NCBI RefSeq assembly: GCF_026162425.1
Contig: NZ_JAOBQJ010000002.1
Coordinates: 744,001-808,000 of the forward strand
From: Flexivirga meconopsidis
GTDB taxonomy: Bacteria; Actinomycetota; Actinomycetes; Actinomycetales; Dermatophilaceae
Reading direction: 5' to 3'
Length of the DNA: 64,000 nt
Of the stretch, positions 1 through 9,365 are shown one piece after another. A program made the translations under genes and the position numbers. Under the pieces are notes generated by a model. That model ran no database searches. It worked only from the letters and a program-made list of their open reading frames with translations, and was not told the DNA's origin. The first letter of the stretch is position 1, and each line of letters opens with the position of its first letter.

Positions 1-919
1 GTGCCGCCCCCGCAAGACCGCACGCCGGCGTCACGACCACTGCGTCCAGCAGCCGCGTCTCCAAGCCGACCCGGCGCCACCGATCGACGAAGGGGTCGAC
101 GTGCTCGCCCGGGTGCCGCGCGACCGAATCGGTCGGCACGATGCCGGCCCAGAGGCGACGACCGGACTCGACCAGCTCCGCGACACCGTCCCACTGCGGG
201 GCCTTCAGCAATGCGACGTCGATCGCTAGCTCCAGGCCGTCCAACTGCCGCACCAGCGGCACCGGGACGTCCGGTGCGCAGCAGTGCAGCACCTGCGAAT
301 TAACCTGTCCCGCAATGCTTTCGGTGACAACGGCAAGCCCGTCGCGCACGGCGATCGGCTCGACCGCGCGCACCCGCCCGAAGCCGGACGCCGTCGGCAA
401 CCGACCGGCCAGCACCGCGGGCAGCGACGGCTCGTCCCACTGCACGATGAGGTCGGCGCCCGGCACCAGCCGCTGCACGGCGCTGACGTGATCCCGAACG
501 CCGGCGGCGAGCGACTGGATCAGGTCACGGGTCGCTCCCGGGTCGGTCACCGCGCGTTCGCCGCGCGGCAGTGACACCGTCGCCGCGAGGGTCCACGGGC
601 CGCACACCTGCAGCTTGAGTGGACCGGAGTAGCCGTCATACACCTCGGCCAACTCGTCGAGGTCCTGGCGCAGGAAACCACCTGCTCGCACGACGTCCCG
701 CCCGGGCGCGTCGGTCAGCCGCCACCCCGAGGGCTGCAGATCGACCGGCAGCTCGACCAGGAGCGCCGCCGTGCGACCGATCAGATCGGCGCCGGGTCCT
801 CGGCCCGGCAGCTCCGGCAGGTAGGGAATCCCCTTGTCGTCATACAACTCCCGCACGGTGCGCATGGCACGGGCGATGTCCTCACCGGGCAGCGAACCGA
901 TGGCGCTGGCGTCAGTCAC
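1..919 (-). CDS. MetE-like cobalamin-independent methionine synthase family protein (3' end cut by window edge)
   Basis: The frame reads open from GTG 919 to the window edge, about 306 residues without a stop. It shows the UROD/MetE-like barrel signature: a WDEPSLP motif near residue 161 and LHCCAPDVP near 211-219, whose His212 and Cys214 match the HxC zinc-ligand pattern of methionine synthases. The family transfers a methyl group to a thiol acceptor. This is the short actinobacterial version, syntenic with Rv3015c-like genes, so true homocysteine methylation is uncertain. It starts 5 nt after the upstream lipoprotein stop. An in-frame TTG at 928 is an alternative start. No clear Shine-Dalgarno is visible, so translational coupling is likely. 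The C-terminus lies outside the window. Confidence 0.85.
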   Translation of the reverse strand, partial: MTDASAIGSLPGEDIARAMRTVRELYDDKGIPYLPELPGRGPGADLIGRTAALLVELPVDLQPSGWRLTDAPGRDVVRAGGFLRQDLDELAEVYDGYSGPLKLQVCGPWTLAATVSLPRGERAVTDPGATRDLIQSLAAGVRDHVSAVQRLVPGADLIVQWDEPSLPAVLAGRLPTASGFGRVRAVEPIAVRDGLAVVTESIAGQVNSQVLHCCAPDVPVPLVRQLDGLELAIDVALLKAPQWDGVAELVESGRRLWAGIVPTDSVARHPGEHVDPFVDRWRRVGLETRLLDAVVVTPACGLAGAA

Positions 920-924
920 GCCGG

Positions 925-1851
925 TCAACGATAGTCGGCCAGCGGCTTGTTACCGATGCCCTCGAGCGAACCGCGCACCGGCTCGGCGGTGTTGACGAAG
1001 CAAATGGCGGTCACGTAACCAAGGTCCCACTGCGCCTGCGTGCGGGTGCTGAATCCGCCTTCGATGTCCTTGCGGGTCACCCCACCCAGGTAGGACTTCA
1101 TCGCCGTGGTGCACAACGGCCTCGCGCGCTTCTCCAACTCCTTGATGCCCGGGTAGCGGTCGCCCGGCTTGCCGAGCGGCACCTTGGCGATCGCCTCCGC
1201 CCTGTGCGGGTCCTCGCAGGTGGGCACCGTCTCGCCGGTCTGTCCCTTGTCGAAGGTCCGCTTGTCCAGGCAGACGCGCCCGCGCAGCAGCCGTTTCGGG
1301 TCCCGCAGCACGTCCTTGGCCACCTTGGCGGTCATCCCGGCGCTGTCACCCGCGGCGTTCATCGGGAAGGTCAGGCAGACGATGCGTTGGTCGGCCTCCG
1401 GGTCGGAGGAGACCGATGCCGCGATCGACCGCCGACTGGTCACCTCGGTCTGGCCGCCGATGTACTTCTCCACCTGCGTGATGCAGGTGGTGTTGCGCAC
1501 CCGGTTGCGTTCCTTGAGGTCCGACGGCTGCTTGGCATTCGGCACGATGGCCGCCACCTCGTAGGTGTGGCCCATCGTGCAGTCGCTCGCCTGGAACCCG
1601 CCGACCTGGTCGTCGTCGAGACACTGGCCGACCTTCAGCCCGCGCATGAGACCGGGTCCGCGCACGGTCGATTCCGGGGTCGGCGTCGTCGTGGCGCCAC
1701 TCGACGACGGCGTCGATGCCGGCGATGACGACGGCGCTGACGATGACGGCGGCGCCACCACCACCGACGCCGTGCCGGACCCGCAAGCGGTCACCAGCGC
1801 GACCACTGCCGCCCCCGCCATCACACCTCGCGAAAGCTCCCCTAGCTTCAC
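925..1851 (-). CDS. Septum_form-domain lipoprotein, copy 1
   Basis: 308 residues. The N-terminus is a lipoprotein signal with lipobox LVTAC (Cys23), followed by a Ser/Ala/Pro/Thr-rich linker to about residue 65 and then a cysteine-bearing extracytoplasmic region. Motifs such as GQCLDDD and CxxPHxAE fit the actinobacterial 'Septum formation' domain (PF13845-like), with two repeats of about 110 residues each. It is a paralogue of the next gene (1866-2777), the two being separated by 14 nt and probably co-transcribed. The role is unknown; the family name comes from a weak link to septation, so I would not assign a division function. Start ATG 1851 is chosen because the signal peptide begins there. 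Confidence 0.82.
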   Translation of the reverse strand: MKLGELSRGVMAGAAVVALVTACGSGTASVVVAPPSSSAPSSSPASTPSSSGATTTPTPESTVRGPGLMRGLKVGQCLDDDQVGGFQASDCTMGHTYEVAAIVPNAKQPSDLKERNRVRNTTCITQVEKYIGGQTEVTSRRSIAASVSSDPEADQRIVCLTFPMNAAGDSAGMTAKVAKDVLRDPKRLLRGRVCLDKRTFDKGQTGETVPTCEDPHRAEAIAKVPLGKPGDRYPGIKELEKRARPLCTTAMKSYLGGVTRKDIEGGFSTRTQAQWDLGYVTAICFVNTAEPVRGSLEGIGNKPLADYR

Positions 1852-1865
1852 GAAACCCCCTCAGA

Positions 1866-2777
1866 TCACTGATACTTCGACAACGGCTGATTCTTCATGT
1901 CCTTCAGCGGCTTGACGAACTTGCCATTGGTCGCCTCCACGAAACAGGCGGTGAGCGTCGTACCCCGGCCCCACGGCCCGGGGCCGGAGTGGTTGGACGC
2001 GGCAACGACGTCCTTGCGCTCGACGCCGCCGAGGTAGGTCTTGGCCAGGGTCTTGCACTTGTCGTAGGCGATCTTGTCGGTCGCCGCCTCACCGGGGTAT
2101 GGCGTGTTGGCCTTCCCGATCACGTAGCCGCCGATCGTCTCGGCGGCGTGCGGCTGACTGCACGGCACGATCGTCGGCGAGTCGGACTGGCTGGGGCGAT
2201 CGGGGGTGCAGACCCGGTAGTCGACGTACCCCTTGTCCTTCAGCAGGTTCTTGATCGGGTAGGTGATCTTCTCGTAGCCGGAGTCGTCGTCCTTGGTCAC
2301 CGCCGTCGCGCACACGATGCGGCTGGTGTTCTTCGGGTCGGCCGAGGTCGGCACCGGCTGTGCCAGCACCCGGGAGAAGTAGCCGGCCTGATTGCCGACG
2401 TAGTCGCCGAGGACGTCGTTGCACGTCCAGGTCCGCAGCACCGAGCGCTTCTTGACATCGTCGTTGTACTGCGACGTGGGGACCACCTTGGTGATCTCCA
2501 TCTTGTGCTCCTGGTCGCACGGGGTGAGTTGCCAGTTGACGGTGTCGTCGTAGCACTGACCGGGTGCGAAGTCGGCCGCGGCCGAGGTGGCCGGCTCACT
2601 CGGGGCGGTCGAGGTGTTCGGCGACGAACTCGGCGCGGTCGGCGCGCTCGACGTGGTCGACGGTGCCGTGACGGACACCGTTCCCCCGTCGCTGCCGCAG
2701 GCGGCAAGGGCGAGGCACGCGGCTCCCGCTGCCCCGGTGGCCATGAGTCGTCGTGCGGACTTTCGTGCAGGCTGCAT
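1866..2777 (-). CDS. Septum_form-domain lipoprotein, copy 2
   Basis: 303 residues, with a basic N-terminus, hydrophobic stretch and lipobox LALAAC (Cys27). A Ser/Thr/Ala-rich spacer to about residue 70 precedes the same two-repeat Cys-containing domain seen in the neighbouring gene: FAPGQCYDD near residue 70 and CSQPHAAETIGGY near 203. A Shine-Dalgarno GGGAGA lies 6-7 nt before ATG 2777. The pair looks like a tandem duplication, since domain order and cysteine spacing match while the linkers differ. It is separated from mnmA by a strong hairpin, so it probably has its own promoter. The function is unknown; a surface-exposed lipid-anchored protein is likely. Confidence 0.83.
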   Translation of the reverse strand: MQPARKSARRLMATGAAGAACLALAACGSDGGTVSVTAPSTTSSAPTAPSSSPNTSTAPSEPATSAAADFAPGQCYDDTVNWQLTPCDQEHKMEITKVVPTSQYNDDVKKRSVLRTWTCNDVLGDYVGNQAGYFSRVLAQPVPTSADPKNTSRIVCATAVTKDDDSGYEKITYPIKNLLKDKGYVDYRVCTPDRPSQSDSPTIVPCSQPHAAETIGGYVIGKANTPYPGEAATDKIAYDKCKTLAKTYLGGVERKDVVAASNHSGPGPWGRGTTLTACFVEATNGKFVKPLKDMKNQPLSKYQ

Positions 2778-2793
2778 GTGCTTGTCTCCCTCT

Positions 2794-2826
2794 GGTTGCG
2801 CCGCAACGATATCCCGCGGCGCAACC
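2794..2826 (-). terminator. Hairpin after mnmA
   Basis: A perfect 11-bp inverted repeat (2794-2804 with 2816-2826) and an 11-nt loop, starting 2 nt downstream of the mnmA stop codon on the minus strand. There is no T-run after it, so it is a GC-rich, I-shaped type candidate common in actinomycetes. Confidence 0.6.
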
Positions 2827-2827
2827 C

Positions 2828-3904
2828 TCAGACGCGCCCAGCCCGGCTGATGGTTGCAGAGCCGACCACACGAGTGCCGTCATACAGGACGACGGACTGC
2901 CCGGGGGCGACCCCGCGCGCTCGGCGGTCCAACCGCACCTCGATGCTGTCGCCGGAAGCCGTTGCGACGGCAGGGATTTCCTCGCCGTGTGCCCGCAACT
3001 GAGCTCCGACCCGGCGCTCCCCCACCGGTGCCGCACCGCACCACCGGGCGTGATCGCCGTGGATCAGGTCGACCCCGAGCAGGTCCTGCGTGCCGACCAC
3101 GACCGTGTTGGTGCGCGGCTCGACGTCCACCACGTAACGCTTCGCACCGTCGGTGCGCGGCACCTTCAGCCCGAGCCCGCGCCGCTGGCCGACCGTGTAG
3201 GCGAAGGCACCCTCGTGCTGCCCGACGACCTCGCCGTCGGTGTCGACGATGTCGCCGGGCTGTTCGCCGAGGCGCCGGGTCAGCCAGCCCTTGGTGTCGC
3301 CGTCGGCGATGAAACAGATGTCGTGGCTGTCCGGCTTCTTGGCCACCGAGAAGCCGCGCTCGGCGGCCTCGGCCCGGATCTGCGGCTTGGTGGTGTCGCC
3401 GAGCGGGAAGAACGACCGGGCCAGCTGGTCGGCGTCCAGCACCCCGAGCACGTAGGACTGGTCCTTGGCCGGGTCGACCGCGCGGTGCAGCTCCCGGCCG
3501 CCGGGCCCGTCGACGATCTGGGCGTAGTGGCCGGTGGCGACCGCGTCGAAACCGAGCGCGAGCGCCTTGTCCAACAGGGCCGCGAACTTGATGCGCTCGT
3601 TGCAGCGCAGGCACGGGTTGGGGGTGCGCCCCGCGGTGTATTCGGCGACGAAATCGTCGACGACGTCCTGCTTGAAGCGCGCGGCCATGTCCCAGACGTA
3701 GAACGGTATGCCGATCCGGTCAGCCACCCGGCGGGCGTCCCCGGCGTCCTCGATCGTGCAGCAGCCGCGCGCCGACTCCCGCAGGGTCGCCGCGGACTGG
3801 GAGAGCGCCAGGTGGACGCCGACCACTTCGTGACCGGCCTCGACCATGCGGGCTGCGGCGACGGCAGAGTCGACGCCTCCGCTCATGGCAGCAACGACGC
3901 GCAT
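2828..3904 (-). CDS. mnmA: tRNA-specific 2-thiouridylase MnmA
   Basis: 358 residues, the normal family length. It carries the PP-loop [10 protein letters not shown] (residues 6-15) that binds ATP for adenylation of U34. The two catalytic cysteines are Cys98 in TPNPCLRCN and Cys197 in [11 protein letters not shown]. The enzyme inserts sulfur at position 2 of the wobble uridine of Lys/Glu/Gln tRNAs in the cytosol, taking persulfide sulfur from a cysteine desulfurase. The desulfurase gene lies immediately upstream: its TGA and this ATG share one base (TGATG, 3902-3906), so translation is coupled. This donor-acceptor pairing supports both calls. Confidence 0.97.
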   Translation of the reverse strand: MRVVAAMSGGVDSAVAAARMVEAGHEVVGVHLALSQSAATLRESARGCCTIEDAGDARRVADRIGIPFYVWDMAARFKQDVVDDFVAEYTAGRTPNPCLRCNERIKFAALLDKALALGFDAVATGHYAQIVDGPGGRELHRAVDPAKDQSYVLGVLDADQLARSFFPLGDTTKPQIRAEAAERGFSVAKKPDSHDICFIADGDTKGWLTRRLGEQPGDIVDTDGEVVGQHEGAFAYTVGQRRGLGLKVPRTDGAKRYVVDVEPRTNTVVVGTQDLLGVDLIHGDHARWCGAAPVGERRVGAQLRAHGEEIPAVATASGDSIEVRLDRRARGVAPGQSVVLYDGTRVVGSATISRAGRV

Positions 3905-5103
3905 CAGGCACCCCGGCTCGCGGCGCGCGCCCGGCGGGCGCGCTCGACGGCGGCGGGCAGTGCATCCAGGAACGCGGCGACGTCGGCGTCACTCGAGGAG
4001 TGCCCGAGGGTCAGCCGCAGCGCACCACGGGCGTCGTCCTCGGCAATGCCCATCGCCAACAGCACATGGGACGGTTGCGGCACCCCGGCCTGACACGCCG
4101 ATCCCGTCGAGCACTCGATACCGGCGGCGTCGAGCAGATAGAGCAGTGAGTCACCGTCGCAGCCAGGCACCCGCAGGTGCGCATTGCCGGGCAGCCGCCG
4201 GGTGACGTCACCCACCTCATGCGCCCCCGTCACCTGTATGTCGAGACCCGCGTCGAGCGCACCCCCGATGAGCTTGTCGCGCAATGCGACCAACCGGTCC
4301 TGCTCGTCCTGCAGCGACGCCGTCGCGAGCTGGATGGCCACGGCCAGGCCGCGAATGCCGGGGACGTCGAGGGTGCCGCTGCGGAACTCGCGCTCCTGAC
4401 CTCCGCCGTGGGTGAGCGGCACGACCTGGGCATCCCGGCGCGCGAGCAGCAGACCGACGCCCTGCGGGCCGCCGAACTTGTGTGCGCTGGCGCTCAGCAG
4501 GTCGGCGCCGGAGGCAGCGAAATCGACCGGGAGCTGCCCGACCGCCTGCACCGCGTCGGTGTGGAACGGAATGCCGAACTCGTGTGCCACCGCCGCAATC
4601 TCGGCGACCGGCTGCACCGTGCCCACCTCGTTGTTGGCCCACATCAGCGACACCAGGGCCACCGAGCCCGGGTCGCGCTCGATGAGCGCGCGCACCCGCT
4701 CCGGGTCCGCGCGGCCCTCGGAGTCGACCTCGATCCAGTCGACGCGGGCGCCGTGCTCGGCGACGAGGAACTCCACCGAGTCGATCACCGCGTGGTGCTC
4801 GGTGCTGCCGACGATCAGACGGTCGCGCCGCGGGTCGTCGCCACGCCGGCGCCAGAAGGTGCCCTTGATCGCCAAGTTGTCCGACTCGGTCCCGCCGGAG
4901 GTGAAGATGACCTCGGATGGCCCGGCGCCGAGCGCGGCGGCCACTTGCTCACGGGACTCCTCGACCACCCGGCGAGCGGCCCGGCCGGCCGTGTGCAGGG
5001 ACGAAGCATTGCCGACCGTCGCCAGCTGCTGCGCGATCGCGTCGATGACCTCGGGGCGGGCCGGCGTGGTTGCCGCGTGGTCCAGGTAGACGGGAAAACT
5101 CAC
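3904..5103 (-). CDS. Cysteine desulfurase (NifS/IscS family)
   Basis: 399 residues, a fold-type I PLP enzyme. LDHAATTP occupies residues 7-14, the PLP lysine is Lys209 in SASAHKFGG, and the catalytic persulfide cysteine is Cys337 in [10 protein letters not shown]. It converts cysteine to alanine plus an enzyme-bound persulfide, here probably for tRNA thiolation by the adjoining MnmA and perhaps Fe-S assembly. No isc/suf scaffold gene is adjacent, which favours the thiolation role. Start GTG 5103 is supported by a -10 box TAGGCT (5115-5110) only 6 nt upstream, suggesting a leaderless mRNA. The mycobacterial equivalent in the same context is called iscS. Confidence 0.93.
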   Translation of the reverse strand: MSFPVYLDHAATTPARPEVIDAIAQQLATVGNASSLHTAGRAARRVVEESREQVAAALGAGPSEVIFTSGGTESDNLAIKGTFWRRRGDDPRRDRLIVGSTEHHAVIDSVEFLVAEHGARVDWIEVDSEGRADPERVRALIERDPGSVALVSLMWANNEVGTVQPVAEIAAVAHEFGIPFHTDAVQAVGQLPVDFAASGADLLSASAHKFGGPQGVGLLLARRDAQVVPLTHGGGQEREFRSGTLDVPGIRGLAVAIQLATASLQDEQDRLVALRDKLIGGALDAGLDIQVTGAHEVGDVTRRLPGNAHLRVPGCDGDSLLYLLDAAGIECSTGSACQAGVPQPSHVLLAMGIAEDDARGALRLTLGHSSSDADVAAFLDALPAAVERARRARAASRGA

Positions 5104-5109
5104 CCAGCA

Positions 5110-5115
5110 AGCCTA
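5110..5115 (-). promoter_or_regulatory. -10 box for desulfurase gene
   Basis: TAGGCT ends 6 nt before GTG 5103 on the minus strand. This is the spacing expected when transcription starts at the start codon. Confidence 0.5.
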
Positions 5116-5154
5116 CGCGCGTGACTCATCGCACTCTTTGCCACACTATGGCGC

Positions 5155-6201
5155 GTGAGCCCCACTCGCCGTCTCGCCACCGCCGCACTCTGCGTCACGT
5201 CGCTCGCACTCACCGCCTGCACCTCCTCCGGCCAGGACGAGGCGGCACCGACCGCCGGCAACACCTCGACCTCGCCGCTGCCCTCCGGCTGCACCGGCAA
5301 GGCGGCGCCCACCTTCTCCGGCACTGCACTGCCGTATGGCGCCGCCGCGACCACCGGCAACGGCGGCGCGCTCCAGGTGCAGGTCGGCACGCCGACCGCA
5401 TCGGCGGCGGCCGGCAAGGACGGCATGAAGGTGATCCAGGTGCCGGTGACGGCGAGTGTGCGCACCAACGGCACGTTCGCGGTGAACAGCGGCCAGTTCG
5501 TCCTGGTGAGCGCCGACGGCAAGACGTGCGCCACCCCGTCGGTGAACCCGCTGTCCGACGGGTTCGCGGCACTGACCGTCGACGAGCAGAGCCAGGGCAC
5601 CGGCGCCGTGGCGTTCCTCGTTCCGCAGCAGCTCGGCCCCGACTCGTTCCGGGTGCGTTATTTGGCCGCGCCGGGAGCGAGCAGTGCGGCGGCCGAGTGG
5701 CGCGCGGACGCCAGTGCCCCGTCGTCGAGCGCAGCCTCCGCGGGTTGTGACGGGCCGACATCGAAGCTGAGCGACAAGGGTGCTGCGTCATACGGCTCGC
5801 AGGTGACGGTGGGTGACAGCACCGTCTCGGCGACGATCCGGGCGCAGAACCCGACGCGGCGGGCGTTCAAACCGGGCACGACGCAGCCCAACGACGTCGA
5901 CGCGATCGACGTCACACTGCAGGTGAGCGCCAAGGGCGCACCGGCATACGTCGATCGCGCGGCCTTCGTGCTGGTCGATGACCGGCACCACACCTGCCGC
6001 AGCTCCAAACTCGGCAGTCAGGGCGAGAACCTCACCAGCGCTCTGGTGCAGCCGGGCAAGTCGGGCAACTACACCATCGTCTTCTGGGTGCCGAAAGGCC
6101 GCACGATCAAAGGACTTTCGCTGTTGCAGCTGGACAAGCCGGGCGGCTCCAAGGTGGTCGCGGCCTGGCACGGCACCGACACGCTGGCTCCCCTGCCCTG
6201 A
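5155..6201 (+). CDS. Lipoprotein with duplicated beta-domain, unknown function
   Basis: 348 residues starting at GTG 5155, chosen because a signal peptide with lipobox LTAC (Cys22) follows directly. After a short Thr/Ser/Pro linker there are two similar domains, about residues 42-170 and 196-345. Each ends with an F-VLV-(S/D)-D-x-x-x-TC pattern followed by a 'VPxGxxxxxLxxL'-like strand, so the protein looks internally duplicated. It resembles DUF4352-type immunoglobulin-like lipoproteins, but I cannot confirm the family. It is divergent from the desulfurase gene and convergent with etfA, with a strong terminator between. No partner gene hints at its role. Confidence 0.75.
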   Translation: MSPTRRLATAALCVTSLALTACTSSGQDEAAPTAGNTSTSPLPSGCTGKAAPTFSGTALPYGAAATTGNGGALQVQVGTPTASAAAGKDGMKVIQVPVTASVRTNGTFAVNSGQFVLVSADGKTCATPSVNPLSDGFAALTVDEQSQGTGAVAFLVPQQLGPDSFRVRYLAAPGASSAAAEWRADASAPSSSAASAGCDGPTSKLSDKGAASYGSQVTVGDSTVSATIRAQNPTRRAFKPGTTQPNDVDAIDVTLQVSAKGAPAYVDRAAFVLVDDRHHTCRSSKLGSQGENLTSALVQPGKSGNYTIVFWVPKGRTIKGLSLLQLDKPGGSKVVAAWHGTDTLAPLP

Positions 6202-6248
6202 ACGCAGCGCGGCCCGGCACCTGATCGGGTGCCGGGCCGCGCTGCGTT
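6201..6248. terminator. Bidirectional terminator hairpin
   Basis: A perfect 21-bp inverted repeat (6201-6221 with 6228-6248) and 6-nt loop, between the convergent lipoprotein gene (ending 6201) and etfA (ending 6259). AA at one end and TT at the other make it symmetric for both directions. Confidence 0.85.
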
Positions 6249-6258
6249 GGTATGACGG

Positions 6259-7215
6259 TCAGCTCTTGGCAGCCTTGACCGCGTCGTTGGCCTGCGGGAG
6301 CACGGTGAACAGGTCGCCCACGACCCCGAAGTCGACCAGCTCGAAGATCGGCGCCTCCTCGTCCTTGTTGATCGCGACGATCGTCTTGGACGTCTGCATG
6401 CCGGCCCGGTGCTGGATCGCGCCGGAGATGCCCGCCGCGACATACAGCTGCGGGCTGACCTGCTTGCCGGTCTGACCGACCTGGTTGGAGTGCGGGTACC
6501 AGCCCGCGTCGACCGCGGCGCGCGAGGCACCCACGGCAGCGCCGAGAGTGTCGGCGAACGCCTCCACCGGCGAGAAGTCACCGCCCGTGCCGCGACCGCC
6601 GGAGACCACGATCTGGGCCTCGGTCAGCTCCGGACGACCCGACTTCTGCTTGGGCTCCGATGCGGTCACCTGGGTCGCCTTGCCGGCGTCCGAAACGGTC
6701 ACCTCGACCGGTACGGCGGTGGCACCGGCCTGCGCGGCCTGCGGAGCGGTGGCGTTGGCCTTGACCGTCACGATCGCCGTCGGCGTGGTGACCGTCGAGG
6801 TGACGGTGAAGTTGGACGCGAACGCCGACTGAGTCGTCTTGACCCCGCTGTCACCGGCCTCGACGTTGGTCGCGTCGGTGATCAGACCGGAGCCGGTCTT
6901 GACCGCCAGGCGGGCCGCGGCCTCCTTGTTGACGCCGCTGGTCGGCAGCAGGATCGCCGCCGGGCTCGCCTGCTCGGCGACCGCAGCGAGTGCCTCGGCC
7001 AGCGGGGCGGCGAGTGCACCGGTCACGTCCGGGTTGTCGATGACGTAGACCTTCTCGGCGCCGAACTGCGCCAGTCGCGGGCGCGCAGCCTCAACGTCCT
7101 TACCGACGAAGACGGCGGACGGCTCGCCGAGCCGGCGGGCCAGGGTGAGCAGTTCGGCGGTGTTCTTCTTGACCTGACCATCGGTGTGGTCGACCAGAAC
7201 GAGTACTTCAGCCAT
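6259..7215 (-). CDS. etfA: Electron transfer flavoprotein alpha subunit
   Basis: 318 residues. The N-terminal half is an adenine-nucleotide alpha-hydrolase-like domain beginning [14 protein letters not shown]. The C-terminal FAD-binding domain shows SGGRGTGG near residue 206, then [13 protein letters not shown] and [12 protein letters not shown], the canonical EtfA FAD motifs. With EtfB it shuttles electrons from acyl-CoA dehydrogenases to ETF:quinone oxidoreductase. A good Shine-Dalgarno AAGGAGA precedes ATG 7215. It is the second gene of an etfB-etfA operon with a 34-nt gap. The enoyl-CoA hydratase nearby fits beta-oxidation or amino-acid catabolism. Confidence 0.97.
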   Translation of the reverse strand: MAEVLVLVDHTDGQVKKNTAELLTLARRLGEPSAVFVGKDVEAARPRLAQFGAEKVYVIDNPDVTGALAAPLAEALAAVAEQASPAAILLPTSGVNKEAAARLAVKTGSGLITDATNVEAGDSGVKTTQSAFASNFTVTSTVTTPTAIVTVKANATAPQAAQAGATAVPVEVTVSDAGKATQVTASEPKQKSGRPELTEAQIVVSGGRGTGGDFSPVEAFADTLGAAVGASRAAVDAGWYPHSNQVGQTGKQVSPQLYVAAGISGAIQHRAGMQTSKTIVAINKDEEAPIFELVDFGVVGDLFTVLPQANDAVKAAKS

Positions 7216-7249
7216 GATGAATCTCCTTGGTATCGCTAGTCGTTCGCGG

Positions 7250-8035
7250 TCAGATCAACTTGGCCTTGGCGAGGAACTCGGCCAGCTTGGTGCCGCCGTC
7301 GCCTTCGTCGGTGACGATTTCGCCCTGCTCGCGCGGCGGGCGCGCGGTGAACGACTCGACCTTGGTCCAGGCGCTCTCCAGACCCACCTGACCGGCGTCG
7401 ACACCCAGGTCGGCGAGCGACCAGGTCTCCACCGGCTTCTTCTTGGCGGCCATAATCCCCTTGAACGAGGGGTAGCGCGGCTCATTGATCTGGTCGGTCA
7501 CCGAGACCACCGCGGGCAGCGGCGCCTCCAGGGTGTCCGACGCGGCATCGCTGTCGCGGCGACCGGTGACCTTGCCGTCGGCGATCTCCAGCGAGGACAG
7601 CTGGGTGATCTGCGGCAGGCCGAGACGCTCGGCGAGCATCGCCGGCACCACGCTCATCGTGCCGTCGGTGGAGGCCAGACCCATCAGCACCAGCTCCGGG
7701 CTGCCACCGGCGGCCTTCTTGACCGCCTCGGCGAGCACGAGCGACGTCGCGGGCGCGTCCGAGCCGTGGATCGCGTCATCCAGCACGTGCACGCCCTTGT
7801 CGGCGCCCATCTGCAGGGCCTTCTTGATCGCCTCGGCGGCGCCGTCCGGGCCGACCGTGACGACCGTGACCTCACCCTCACCGGCCTCGGCCAGCTTGAG
7901 CGCCTCCTCGACGGCATACTCGTCCAGCTCGGACAGCAAACCGTCGACGTTGGTGCGGTCAGTCGTGTTGTCCTGCGAGAACGTACGGTCCGCCTGGGCG
8001 TCCGGCACGTACTTGACACAGACCACAATGTTCAT
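7250..8035 (-). CDS. etfB: Electron transfer flavoprotein beta subunit
   Basis: 261 residues with the EtfB family start NIVVCVKYVPD and the AMP-binding region near LVLMGLASTDGTMSVVPAML (residues 118-137). It pairs with EtfA to form the soluble heterodimer that accepts electrons from acyl-CoA dehydrogenases. Shine-Dalgarno AAAGGA precedes ATG 8035. About 50 nt upstream lies a 9-bp inverted repeat flanking a -10-like TAGCCT, so the operon may be under a TetR-type repressor. The C-terminus ends AEFLAKAKLI, the recognition-loop side is intact, and the length matches the family. Confidence 0.97.
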   Translation of the reverse strand: MNIVVCVKYVPDAQADRTFSQDNTTDRTNVDGLLSELDEYAVEEALKLAEAGEGEVTVVTVGPDGAAEAIKKALQMGADKGVHVLDDAIHGSDAPATSLVLAEAVKKAAGGSPELVLMGLASTDGTMSVVPAMLAERLGLPQITQLSSLEIADGKVTGRRDSDAASDTLEAPLPAVVSVTDQINEPRYPSFKGIMAAKKKPVETWSLADLGVDAGQVGLESAWTKVESFTARPPREQGEIVTDEGDGGTKLAEFLAKAKLI

Positions 8036-8086
8036 GTGTCGATCGTCCTTTTCGGTGGGAACGGGTGATTCGGGTACTACGGGACG

Positions 8087-8113
8087 TACTGACGGTCAGG
8101 CTACCCGTCAGTA
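8087..8113 (-). promoter_or_regulatory. Palindromic operator candidate upstream of etfB
   Basis: A perfect 9-bp arm inverted repeat, TACTGACGG (8087-8095) and CCGTCAGTA (8105-8113). On the minus strand the 9-nt spacer contains TAGCCT (8103-8098), a plausible -10. There is no T-run downstream, so I prefer an operator over a terminator of the 8141-8506 gene. Confidence 0.5.
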
Positions 8114-8140
8114 ACAATGCGTGGACAGGGGGCCACCCCG

Positions 8141-8506
8141 TCAGCGGTATCGCAGCCAGATGATCAGCATGCCGACCAGCGTCAGCAGCACGATGATCCA
8201 CGGCGCCAGCTTGTTGAGGGTGAACTGCAACGCAGTGAGCTGCTGCCCGGGAGCCACCGCGAACACGTCCGAGCGACTGCCGGCCGCTAGGTCGAACAGC
8301 GCGGCACCGACGGTGATCACCGCGCCGACGACGAAGATCACCCACGGCGGGATGCCGATCGTCTTGTCGACATCGCGCATCATCCCGGTCCAGCCCAGCA
8401 GGGCCACGAACATGCCGACCAGGCCGATCAGGGCCACCACGATCGCGATCACGCGACTGCGGTCGGCCGCGTCGCTGCCCGGCAGCACGGGTTCCTGGGT
8501 GCTCAT
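8141..8506 (-). CDS. Small integral membrane protein, unknown
   Basis: 121 residues with three hydrophobic spans: about 20-42 (VIAIVVALIGLVGMFVALLG), 54-74 and 98-117. A polar N-terminus and a short basic C-terminus ending WLRYR suggest a cytoplasmic C-tail. A strong Shine-Dalgarno (GAGGAGG) precedes ATG 8506. I recognise no family. It sits between the etf operon and an enoyl-CoA hydratase, all on one strand, but the gaps of 64 and 105 nt do not force an operon. Confidence 0.65.
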   Translation of the reverse strand: MSTQEPVLPGSDAADRSRVIAIVVALIGLVGMFVALLGWTGMMRDVDKTIGIPPWVIFVVGAVITVGAALFDLAAGSRSDVFAVAPGQQLTALQFTLNKLAPWIIVLLTLVGMLIIWLRYR

Positions 8507-8570
8507 GGCGCCTCCTCGTTTGCTGGTTGTCGGGGCCGAGAGTAGCGGGAACGGCGGTCCTCGCGCCGGA

Positions 8571-9365
8571 TCAGCGGCCCTCGAACTTGGCCTTGCCGGG
8601 CCCGTTCTCGAGGAACGACCTCATCCCGGCGGCGCGGTCCTTGGTGGCGAACAGCGACGCGAACTGCTGGGTCTCAATCGCCAGGCCGGTGCCCAGATCG
8701 ACGTCGACACCTCGGTCGATCGCCTCCTTGGCCGCGCGCAGCGCGAGCCGCGGGCCGCCGACGTATGGCGCGAGCTTCGCCTTGGCCGACTCCAGGACGG
8801 TGCCGGGCTCGACGAGTTCGTCGACCAGCCCGATCGCGAGTGCCTCCTGCGCCGAGACGAAACGGCCGGTGAAGACCAGGTCCTTGGCCTTCGCCGGGCC
8901 GACCAGCCGGGTCAGCCGCTGGGTGCCACCGGCGCCCGGGATGATGCCGAGCAGGATCTCCGGCTGGCCGAACGTCGCGTCGTTCGCGGCAACCCGGAAG
9001 TCGCAGGTCATCGACAGTTCGCAGCCGCCGCCCAGCGCGTAACCGGCGACCGCGGCGACCGTCGGCTTCGGGATCGCGGCGATCGCTGCGAAGCACTCCT
9101 GCAGGCGGGCCGCCCGGCCGACCATCTCGGCGTGGTCGAGCGGCTCCATCTCCTTGATGTCGGCGCCCGCGGCGAAGACCTTCTCCCCGCCATACACGAT
9201 CGCGGCGGCGATCTGGTCGTCCTGGGTCACCGCCGCAGCGGCGGCGGCGAGCCCCTCCTGGATGTCCTTGTTCAGCGCGTTCATCTTCGGCCGGTCGACG
9301 CGGATGACGCCGATGCCGTCCTGCACGCTCAGCGAGACGAACTCGCCGAAGGCGGTGTCGGTCAC
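8571..9365 (-). CDS. Enoyl-CoA hydratase/isomerase family protein
   Basis: 264 residues from GTG 9365. It is a crotonase fold with the oxyanion-hole motifs FAAGADIKEM near residue 67 and ALGGGCELSMTCDFRVA near 107-123. The catalytic acidic residue region follows as LGIIPGAGGTQRL. It probably hydrates 2-enoyl-CoA in beta-oxidation. GTG 9365 is chosen because GTGA overlaps the upstream TGA (4-nt overlap, translational coupling) and the family N-terminus begins there. A longer open frame upstream overlaps the YbjN gene and does not look like hydratase. Exact acyl specificity cannot be read from sequence. Confidence 0.93.
   Translation of the reverse strand: MTDTAFGEFVSLSVQDGIGVIRVDRPKMNALNKDIQEGLAAAAAAVTQDDQIAAAIVYGGEKVFAAGADIKEMEPLDHAEMVGRAARLQECFAAIAAIPKPTVAAVAGYALGGGCELSMTCDFRVAANDATFGQPEILLGIIPGAGGTQRLTRLVGPAKAKDLVFTGRFVSAQEALAIGLVDELVEPGTVLESAKAKLAPYVGGPRLALRAAKEAIDRGVDVDLGTGLAIETQQFASLFATKDRAAGMRSFLENGPGKAKFEGR

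Noticed and set aside
8087-8113. Terminator for the 8141-8506 gene
   Set aside because: Possible, but the -10-like box inside the dyad and the lack of a T-run favour an operator.
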